This document shows, piece by piece, positions 1 to 7,418 of a stretch of 17,203 nt of DNA. The DNA lies in contig LSSK01000437.1 of assembly GCA_001969505.1 (NCBI GenBank), positions 1-17,203 of the forward strand. Direction: 5' to 3'. The notes beneath the pieces were generated by a model. That model saw only the letters and a program-made list of their open reading frames with translations. It was not told the origin of the DNA and did no database searches. Both the position numbers and the translations under genes were made by a program. Each line of letters begins with the position of its first letter. Positions within the stretch are counted from its first letter, which is position 1. The DNA is from Zancudomyces culisetae. Taxonomy: Eukaryota > Kickxellomycota > Harpellomycetes > Harpellales > Legeriomycetaceae.

Positions 1-1139
1 AGTCGCGCTATCGACACCGACCACCCATACTCTGTCTCTGCCTTCAACGCCCCCTTCAACGCTACTCGCATCAGCACTTTCAGGTAGTGTGCTAGCGATG
101 TCACCAGCGTCAATAGCTCTTGTGTTAACCCCGCCGACGCCGCACTCTGTGTGTTTGACAACACCGAAAAGAAACTCACTATCTTTTTACACAACAGCTT
201 TGGCTCTCGTGTATGCTGCAACCCTGTCGAATCATCAAACTGCGCCAACTCATCCTCCAAATCGTCTATTGCTGAAAACAACACATCCAAATGCATAATA
301 AACCGCTCCGCTTGTCGCTGTCCCTCCACATACTGCCCATTCGATACTTGTAGCAGCATATCCGATATACATGCCGCTGTCGACTCCTCAAACGATGATA
401 ATACCGTCCATATTTGATATATTTGCTGCTCACTAATCTTTGTCCCCCGCTCCTCTCCTGCCTCTTTCCCCCCTCCACTTATCGTCACATTCCAAAACTT
501 GTATATCATATAACACTCGGGATGCCATTTCTCCTCCCCTCGTCCCCTCTCTCCACTCTGAATCTGTAAATACAACTTCATTATTTGCTGCTGACATCCT
601 GAACACCTACTTGCCACTAGATTTGTATAGTGCTGCAAGCAGTACGCCTCTCCTTCGTGCTCATAATACGTCCCCTCCGGTCCAAACTCCACAGGACACA
701 CTGAACATGTAAAATGCTGCGTATGATATTTTTTCCCCAGGCCTGTCACATACAGCCCCTCCACTGGCTCATTACACCGTGCACATATCAAATCCATTTT
801 TTCATAATAATGTCTTTCACAATATACCCGCGGTCCGAATTTTCCCTCTTCTAACTCTCCCAGCGCCTCCATTTCTATACGCTTGCCATTACTGTCCACC
901 GCTCCTATCTCCAACGGACAAAAACTATCTGCTACATTTACTCCACATTTAAAACATGTAAAACACCCATGATGATATGTTCCTCCTAACGCTTGTACCA
1001 ACCTTCCTTCTGTCTTGTCTTCGATTTTCTTTCTACATCTTGGACAAATCAGCGTTGCTTCTTTACCTCCATTTCCTTCCTGTTCTCCACCAAGTATTCC
1101 GATACTACTCGTGCTATTATTTATTCCTCTATCTTCCAT
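1..1139 (-). CDS. LRG1: Lrg1-like LIM-domain Rho GTPase-activating protein, N-terminal part (cut by left window edge)
   Basis: The frame is open from an ATG at 1139-1137 to the window edge (379 codons, no stop, no intron needed); an in-frame TAG lies nine bases upstream of the ATG, so this start is supported. LIM1: C32-x2-C35, H56-x2-C59, C62-x2-C65, C107-x2-H110, with a long insertion in its second finger. LIM2: C119-x2-C122, H142-x2-C145, C148, C167-x2-H170. A partial third LIM has C179-x2-C182 and H206-x2-C209, the latter inside WHPECYMIYKFWNV, a signature I recognise from fungal Lrg1 proteins. About residues 230-379 form the helical linker, including LTLVTSLAHYLKVLMRVAL, also typical of the family. 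In known Lrg1 proteins a C-terminal RhoGAP domain stimulates GTP hydrolysis by Rho1 and restrains cell-wall glucan synthesis and polarised growth; here it would lie left of position 1 and is not seen. The 5' side faces a long gene-free spacer. The family call is firm; the function is inferred from the family. Confidence 0.9.
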   Translation of the reverse strand, partial: MEDRGINNSTSSIGILGGEQEGNGGKEATLICPRCRKKIEDKTEGRLVQALGGTYHHGCFTCFKCGVNVADSFCPLEIGAVDSNGKRIEMEALGELEEGKFGPRVYCERHYYEKMDLICARCNEPVEGLYVTGLGKKYHTQHFTCSVCPVEFGPEGTYYEHEGEAYCLQHYTNLVASRCSGCQQQIMKLYLQIQSGERGRGEEKWHPECYMIYKFWNVTISGGGKEAGEERGTKISEQQIYQIWTVLSSFEESTAACISDMLLQVSNGQYVEGQRQAERFIMHLDVLFSAIDDLEDELAQFDDSTGLQHTREPKLLCKKIVSFFSVLSNTQSAASAGLTQELLTLVTSLAHYLKVLMRVALKGALKAETEYGWSVSIAR

Positions 1140-1909
1140 CTTTTTCTATGCTCTTGTATTTTATTTCTATCTAGTTTAGGTTTTATTTCTTCATCCGTTC
1201 AAGTTGTAATTATCCTATTTTTTTTCTTTACCTGCCTCTACTCCTTTTATCACGGTTATGTGTTATTTTTTATTTTTTTACTGTATCCTTTTTATCCCTC
1301 CTCCACTAATTGTAATTTGATTTTCAATACACACTCTCTTTTTATCTCTGTTAACTCTATATTCAAATTTTCACCCCCTCCCTCCTTTAATGAATTTACT
1401 TGTGTTTGCAAGTTCTTTCTTTTGCTTTAATCCGCCCTATGATTAAATTGTTTCTACAGTCCTTATGATCCAAGATTCTCACGTTTGGCTTTGGGATTTT
1501 AATCCTTGCTTTAATTTACTCGTATTTAGACATACACACAACATATAATGTATATATATAAATATATGCAAGAAGAAGAAAAAAAAAATCGCTACTATAA
1601 TATTCCTTTTCTTTTCAGTTTGCTTTTACTTGACCTTTTTTGAATTAAAGCAATTTCATCACAATGACTTTATCGTTTTTGGTTTTATTATTCTCGTTTA
1701 TTCTAATATTGTTTTGTAGTTGAATCAGTTTTCTACTTGGTATTCTTTGAACAAATATTCTTTTGTTCTAATCCTTATTTTCGGTTTTGAATTGCTACCA
1801 TCTCAATCTAGCTATTTTCGAATTTTATTCTCCTTACATATACTACTATACTTTCTTTTTTTAAAAAAATTTGGAAATTATTTGCAAATTGTATTTGTCC
1901 TTTGCTACT

Positions 1910-1934
1910 GAATTTGAATTTGAATTTGAATTTT
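1910..1934. repeat. Hexamer tandem repeat (GAATTT), about four copies
   Basis: Four consecutive near-perfect GAATTT units lie in the T-rich spacer. It is a simple sequence repeat with no evident coding or regulatory role. Confidence 0.85.
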
Positions 1935-2423
1935 TGTATTTGCATTTGTATTTTGCATTAGTGTTTTTGTATTAATTTAATTTCTAACATGCTCTTGTTT
2001 ATACTTTTATTTAATTAGTGTGGTTATTATTTTATTTTATGTTTGCCGGTATTTTATTTTCCGTAAATGTTTTCAAGCTGACAAATAAAATACAGCAAAA
2101 TAATGAATTTTTTTTTTTTAGAATTTTTCTATTTGCTATTATCAATTTTGCTCTATAATTTGTTTTTCCTTTTCAAGCTTTTAAAATTAAAATGCTTCTT
2201 TTTCTTTTACTTTTTTTTTTTTTGAACTGCTTTTGTAATTTCGACTCAGCGCTTGCATAAAACGTCGTAAATCCTAGGAATTAAATAGTGCTATGAAATA
2301 GACATTTAGCTTCTGGATTAAATGTTGATTTTTTCTTTTCTGATTCCCACTCGGTATTTTAGAAAAATATACATGTATACACAAAACTCAAAAATTTACT
2401 GTACATAAACCCAACCGACTTGT

Positions 2424-2448
2424 ACACACACACACACACACACACACA
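2424..2448. repeat. (AC)n dinucleotide microsatellite
   Basis: About twelve uninterrupted AC units lie inside the spacer upstream of LRG1. It is probably length-polymorphic between strains. Confidence 0.95.
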
Positions 2449-2624
2449 TACTTTTCTCCCTATTTCCCCACTTGACCATCTTTCTCCTTCACCTCCTTCT
2501 CCCTCTCCCCCCCAAAAAAAGAGGTATTTTGCACTCAATTATAAAAAACCTAAATTCTCACACAACTTGGCACTACCTTTCATCAATATACACGTTTAAC
2601 ATCCATACCTCCCCCCATCCCGAT

Positions 2625-2648
2625 TCCATCCCATCCCATCCCATCCCA
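2625..2648. repeat. (CATCC)n pentamer repeat
   Basis: About four and a half CATCC/CCCAT units lie in a C-rich stretch of the spacer, followed by an A run. It is a simple repeat. Confidence 0.85.
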
Positions 2649-3317
2649 AAAAAAACTACACACTCTCTGAATTTTACAAAATGACCTAAAAATACAAACG
2701 CAAACAAGGCAAGTTAAGGCGTATAGTATAGATCACGTTGCCTTCCTTGGCGTGTACATTTCCAACTATTACATCTCTTTACGAGTAACATGATTACATT
2801 TATTTCACGTCATCACCTTCTTTTCCCAACAATATTTGTTATTTCTAGTTTAGCCCCACTTCTCTCTGTCCTCTCTCTCCCTCCCCCCCCCCACCCTCCT
2901 CCTGATTGTTTACACTTATTTGTAAATGTACATCATCACTTTGCTTTTCTTTTGCATTGGTTAAATTAGTTTATTAGAATTATAAATCCGATTTTTTTTT
3001 GTGTTTTTTTATTGTTTTATTTTTTTTTGTTCCATTCGCTAAACATATATCACATTAACAAACTTTATAAAAAGATATTAATTTCCTCTCCTCCAATCTC
3101 TAATCATATTAGACAAATAAATTATAAATCGAATTATTGTTTTTTATTTTATTTTTTTTTCGCCAACTTGCTTGACTGCTTTTACAAAGCAAAAAAAAAA
3201 ATTAGTCAAATTAAAGGACAAAAGATAAAATAAAAATAGATATATCGATAAAATACCTTGGGTTTTCCACCGCCATTTTTTCTCTTATTTCTCTCTTTCT
3301 TTTTTTTTAGTTTCCAC

Positions 3318-3404
3318 TAACTTGTCCTTCTATCTCATATCACATATCCCCTTTCCCCCAACAAAAATAATTAAAGGATATGTGATAATCACAAGAACAA
3401 GTTA
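3318..3404. repeat. Two-segment inverted repeat (hairpin with internal loop)
   Basis: Inner arms: ATCACATATCC at 3339-3349 and its exact reverse complement at 3376-3386, extended by one more T-A pair. Outer arms: AACTTGTCCTT at 3319-3329 and AAGAACAAGTT at 3393-3403, matching at 10 of 11 positions, with a G-T pairing possible at the eleventh if transcribed, plus one flanking pair. The two segments are colinear, separated by unpaired spacers of about 8 and 5-6 nt, and close on an apical loop of 26 nt. No ORF covers it. It could be a structured RNA, a degenerate non-autonomous element or a palindromic protein site. Confidence 0.75.
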
Positions 3405-3491
3405 TCATAACTGTACCCGGGAATCACCTTTTTTTATTTAAAAGAAAAGGAACCATTTAATATTGTATTCTGGAGGCGGAGGTGGGATGTT

Positions 3492-3517
3492 GGTTATACG
3501 GAGTGGTGATACGGAGT
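3492..3517 (+). repeat. Tandem 13-bp direct repeat in a G-rich island
   Basis: GGTTATACGGAGT is followed directly by GGTGATACGGAGT, identical at 12 of 13 positions. It lies in the short G/A-rich island (about 3460-3640) that contrasts with the T/C-rich DNA around it. Paired binding sites are one possibility; chance or slippage is another. Confidence 0.7.
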
Positions 3518-3650
3518 GTGGAATAAAAGTGTTGATAATAGAAAATGGGTTGGGGAAAGAAATATAAAAGATAAATACCATACCATATCGTTTTGTAAAC
3601 ATCACCAAAGGGGGAGGGGAGGATTTAAAGGGTCCAAAACACTAAATGGT

Positions 3651-3717
3651 AAATAATAAATAATAAATAATAAATAATAAATAATAAATAATAAATAATA
3701 AATAATAAATAATAAAT
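3651..3717. repeat. Heptamer minisatellite (AAATAAT)n, about nine and a half copies
   Basis: A nearly perfect 7-bp unit repeats from just after the G-rich island until it degrades into AATAATAATT. An apparent ORF on the minus strand owes half its length (Ile/Tyr/Leu repeats) to this tract. Confidence 0.95.
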
Positions 3718-3893
3718 AAAAATAATAATTTGCAAATCTATAAACTTGAGCAAATTATCAAAAAAAGGGTTGGGTAAATGGTTCCCAATCATCTCAATAA
3801 AAGCCATATCAGCAAAAATCCAATCATCCCAAACATTCATTACACAAACATTTAATTGACCACCCTTCGTCCCCCCCCCTCCTCCTCCCTTAC

Positions 3894-4022
3894 ATCTCTG
3901 TCCCTCCTACCATTCCCCTCCCTATTGTTTGTTATCAGCTAATCTGAGCAATCTCAACTGTAGATTATACAATTCTCATCGTACACAAATGGTTCGTAAA
4001 CCCCAATGAATGGGACAGAGAT
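3894..4022. repeat. Long-range inverted repeat enclosing smaller hairpins; candidate structured RNA
   Basis: ATCTCTGTCCC at 3894-3904 is the exact reverse complement of GGGACAGAGAT at 4012-4022, giving an 11-bp closing helix. Between the arms lie two smaller potential hairpins: TAATCT with AGATTA (about 3940-3967) and GGTT-CGTA-AACC (3991-4002). It resembles a multi-branched fold, but I matched it to no known RNA family. The ACAGAGA within the right arm recalls U6 snRNA, but the rest of U6 is missing. No ORF covers the interval. Confidence 0.5.
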
Positions 4023-4030
4023 TAAAAATT

Positions 4031-4073
4031 GTATTTATGGTGTACGTAATAGATTAATTGTACACATAAATAC
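4031..4073. repeat. Strong hairpin, 14 paired bases with one bulged G
   Basis: GTATTTATGGTGTAC (4031-4045) pairs with GTACACATAAATAC (4060-4073) along all 14 positions of the right arm, leaving one unpaired G on the left and a 14-nt AT-rich loop. It lies just downstream of the 3894-4022 inverted repeat. It could be part of the same structured transcript, a transcription-end hairpin or a short-arm element. Confidence 0.75.
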
Positions 4074-4618
4074 CTTACACAAACTCACACTATATTACTA
4101 TAGGTTCATCATTATTTACTACTTTTTCCGATACCCACTCAAAAGAGGTAGTTTTACAGGATAAATAATAAGCAAAACTAATACCAATTATTATTTTTTT
4201 AATTCACTGAAATGCTTTCAAAATACCAACTTTTACTTTTTTTTAAAAATATTGATAATGGGAATTATTAAGGAATTTTTTTTTCCCTTGTGTTTAAGAT
4301 TAAAGAAATATGGATTCCTTGATTAGATTCGTGTATCTGTACATTTTGATGGATAAAAAACCTAGTTTTTGCTTTTTTTTATCTTTTGTTTTTATCCTTT
4401 TTTTCTAAAAAAACAGATGAAAAGACGAGGAAAACATAAAAACATGCCCATAATAATGTGCAAAGTGTATGTATATCATCACTACATATATTCAAGCCCA
4501 TACCACGCACACTCAAACGTATTTCCACAACCCTTCTCTTCTAATCTTTCTATCACAATATTACGAAAACAAAAACACTTTTGTTCATCTCAGTTGGCTG
4601 CCAAAGAAAACAAAACAG

Positions 4619-4632
4619 TTTATTTGTTTATT
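4619..4632 (-). promoter_or_regulatory. Tandem polyadenylation signals for hydrolase 1
   Basis: Two AATAAA hexamers on the minus strand (4624-4619 and 4632-4627) lie about 90-100 nt past the proposed stop at 4722. That is a normal distance for a fungal 3' end. Confidence 0.5.
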
Positions 4633-4721
4633 TATGGTTTAAAAGAAAATGTACTATTTGGTCTGTTGTTTCTTTGGGTTTTTCCATCACCACCTACATT
4701 TTACAGTAAGCATTTGTACAG

Positions 4722-6560
4722 TTAAATAAGCTTTCGGATACGATATAAATTGCATACTGGCTCAAACTAGAATAAGTCAGAGAAAAAACAAAACAAAACA
4801 AAACAATGTCGGAATAAAACAACCTACCAGATGATTTGCTTTCTCAATGGTTATTGTCTTTGCATCATACATTTGATCAGTAAACTCCTCGACTACCCCA
4901 GGAAGTCTATTCATTTTTAGCATGAATAAAACAATAGAGTCATGTTAGTCTTGCAAATAAAAAAATAAGGGGCGGGGTGGGGGTGGGTGGGGACAAAGTA
5001 GGATATGTATTATTGCTAATTTTGATTTGATACAACAAGAAGCAACAGCTTTTAAATATTGTAGCAGTAGACAAACTTACAGAGATTTTGTCCATTCTGC
5101 CCTTATAAAAAGAGTGGGTAGCATCAAGCTGTGAACCTTTTTCTCAAATAACTGCAAAGATATATACTTTCCCTCCATCGAATACTATTTTTTTAAAAAA
5201 AAAAAGAATCAGTGGTATGTACATTTTCAGATATAGCTTGCTTAAAAGATGGAAATACAACAATTTTATAGTTTTGAAAAAAGCTAAATTCAGATCAAAA
5301 AATTACCCTTTCTATAAGCGGATCGCATTTTAGTTTCCATAATCCACCGTTATCACCACCTTCTCTCGTTAATCCATACTCCTAAGTGATTCAATGAGAT
5401 TGATTTGTTGTTTAAAGCTCAATTGCATTATACCAAGAACAACATATATATTAACACCCAAGACTAACCGCATAAATATCAATCGCCTCATCAGTCCAAC
5501 TAGCGTACACCGGCTTGCTTTTCAAATACTGTTTGAATTTCTCTTTATCTTCCCATCCATCTCTCCGATTTTGCACTCTGTTCATTTCGACTGCATAGGA
5601 TTCTCGCGTTCTGTGTTTATTAGATATACTAGGCTCCACCAAGATCAGCGATCTGAGTAGCGTTGGATGCATTATTTCGCTCAGAGCCCTACAAGAGAAT
5701 TATTGTAATAGTTATTATCGTGGCACTCATACCTACCCTCCCATTCCCACCAGCACCCGGTATTTTGAATTTTAGGCAAGTCTGTAGATACTTAACGTAC
5801 TATGTAGATTTAACCTATAATAATTGATACTTACATGCTTGTGGCTCCAAATGAATGTCCAATACCAACTACACTTCCACACTCTAGCTTTAACTGCCTA
5901 ATTACAGCAATTATATCTCTAGCCGTTTGCTGCCATTGTACTATTACGTATCGTTTGTTTGGTTTGTATTATGTAGTCGTATATACACATACTATAACGC
6001 TCTTCACCATCAAAGTTGATGCGCTCTTAATTTATATATTAGGACTTTTACTCGCATCCTCAAATTATTTTACTTTAAATCAACAAAAACAAACACAGCA
6101 ACAACAATTAATATAAACATATACACGTACTAACACCAAATTGTGTGTTGTTTTCCTGAATTCTTACTACAAAAGCGAATCATATTCTATTACGCTGTTA
6201 TTTACCTGGTTTATCGCACTTGACCAAGATATCCTTATTTAATCCGGCGCTATCCCCATGGTGAAAGAAATCTATGGCTATAAACTGGTTGATTTCAATG
6301 CCCTTTTTCAAAAAGTCGGCATCGTATCCGAAAATTCTTTTAATAACAGGTAACCAGTGTTCTTTGTGGAAGCCGTTCGCGTGGCCAAACAGCAAGTTGA
6401 TTTTCTTCCTTAATATACCATCATCCTTTTGTTCACTGTCGTATCCCACACCTGTTGTTGCAGTTGTTCGTTCTGGTATGTACAAATTTGCAACCACTTT
6501 TGAACCAGGTATACCCCCATTTAGCACAACTTTCTTCTGTCTTAGTTGTCCAACTCCCAT
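4722..6560 (-). CDS. Alpha/beta hydrolase 1 (MpaH/AB_hydrolase-type serine hydrolase), 7 exons
   Basis: Exons: 6560-6206, 5940-5835, 5688-5469, 5381-5307, 5184-5081, 4906-4828, 4766-4722 (984 nt, 327 aa). ATG 6560 is the first ATG in frame and aligns with the neighbouring paralog. Motifs in order: N-terminal strand NGGIPGSKVVANLYIPE; GHANGFHKEHW (oxyanion region, about 77-87); DFFHHGDSA (about 101-109); WQQTARDII (121-129); nucleophile elbow GHSFG with S148; LVEP with E172 at the usual acid position; LMLPTLFIRAEW before the late strand; ANHL with H312 as candidate catalytic histidine. This resembles fungal MpaH/toxin-biosynthesis-type hydrolases, which cleave ester or acyl-CoA thioester bonds; the substrate is unknown. 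No canonical peroxisomal signal is seen at either end. The last exon (15 codons including the stop) hardly resembles that of the paralog, and the usual Gly before His is Asn, so the C-terminus is either diverged or mis-modelled. Exons 2-6 are firm because they match the paralog in phase and length. Confidence 0.85.
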
Positions 6561-7418
6561 TTTTGAGATATTGGGGGTTTTTTTTATACCTAGCTGTTTG
6601 TTAATAAAAATATACACAAGGAGGTGGTGTACAAGTACCAATTGTCAACGTAGACCCGTTTGTGTGTTTATAGTTCTTTTTTTAATTGAATTAATTAAGA
6701 GTCAAAGTGGAAATTGAACAAGCTTATACTAAAATAATTTAACATATTATGACTCGGAAGCTGGAGGTATTGAATCTTATCTCCTATTCGCCAGTTATAA
6801 AGCTCATTTATGTTCATTTTTTGTTGATAAAGTAGGGGCAAGAAGACAACGGGGCAGGGGGGCAGCAGAGAGAGGAGCATCAGCAACAATTGATGAGTGG
6901 TGAGTGATTTAGGAGTGAAACCATCAAGTAGGGTTTTTGTCACAAATTCTAAATCACATGCAAATTCATACAATTCACATGTCATTTTTTTCCGAAGAGT
7001 TTTGAGCAATATCTCAAAGTACTGTTAGTAACCTAGTCTATGAGGTATGGGTATTACACTTAGGTGAATGGTACACTATGTAGCATACATCTGTGTAAAA
7101 CAATTTGCAGAATTAGCGAGGCGTAGAATGAGTATTGTAAAAAAAAAGCAATGTTTAGTGGGCACTTTATATTCTAAAGTTTAGTTGGCCCTATAACCTC
7201 AAACCCACGGAGTACAACTTGCTTTTTTTTTGAACAAAAACACATTCTTTGAACTACAAAAACATGCATCAAAACAAATAAAAAATGAACGTCTGTTTTA
7301 TTGCTCGTTTATATCTTGATAAATGTATTTCCACTAAACTAATCAGCAAACCAAGCAATGGAATTTCCATAGTAAAACAATGGGTTTTCCTACTTTTGCT
7401 TACAATATGGGAGGCATG
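6561..7418. other. Spacer between the two tandem hydrolases
   Basis: It contains the 3' flank of hydrolase 2 and the promoter side of hydrolase 1. A TATAAA on the minus strand near 6592-6583 lies only about 25 nt before the ATG of hydrolase 1, too close for a normal leader, so it may not be functional. A 96-codon minus-strand ORF from ATG 6985 to 6695 has a Leu/Pro-rich middle and no recognisable motif; nothing like it precedes hydrolase 2. I do not call it a gene. Confidence 0.55.
7297..7302 (-). promoter_or_regulatory. Polyadenylation signal for hydrolase 2
   Basis: An AATAAA on the minus strand lies about 117 nt downstream of the stop codon at 7419. Confidence 0.45.

Larger units (their letters stand above)
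1140..4721. other. Long gene-free spacer between the 5' end of LRG1 and the 3' end of hydrolase 1
   Basis: I found no convincing gene on either strand in about 3.6 kb. From 1140 to about 3440 the + strand is dominated by T and C runs, so in the direction of LRG1 transcription it is purine-rich. A short G/A-rich island lies at about 3460-3640, followed by C-rich runs near 3870-3925. The spacer holds several simple repeats and the inverted repeats described separately. The LRG1 promoter and leader, and the 3' end of hydrolase 1, must lie at its two margins. Short ORFs here are low complexity (Phe/Leu/Ser-rich translations of T-rich DNA) and I do not regard them as genes. Confidence 0.7.

Noticed and set aside
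3625-3840. Minus-strand ORF of 71 codons beginning with a plausible MNVWDDW segment
   Set aside because: More than a third of it is translated heptamer repeat; the rest is short, has no recognisable motif and no splice partner that I could find.
3991-4002. GGTTCG...CC resembling a tRNA T-arm or Pol III B box
   Set aside because: The conserved A after GGTTCG is T, and there is no acceptor stem, D-arm or anticodon arm at the proper distance.
4012-4022. ACAGAGA motif suggesting U6 snRNA
   Set aside because: No AGC triad, no internal stem-loop and no terminal T run at the expected places; the motif belongs to the right arm of an inverted repeat.
4369-4725. Plus-strand 118-codon ORF
   Set aside because: It overlaps the last exon and 3' flank of hydrolase 1 on the other strand and has low-complexity Phe/Lys composition.
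6695-6985. Minus-strand 96-codon ORF upstream of hydrolase 1
   Set aside because: Leu/Pro-rich middle, no motif, no counterpart before the paralog. The longer version begins at TTG, not ATG.
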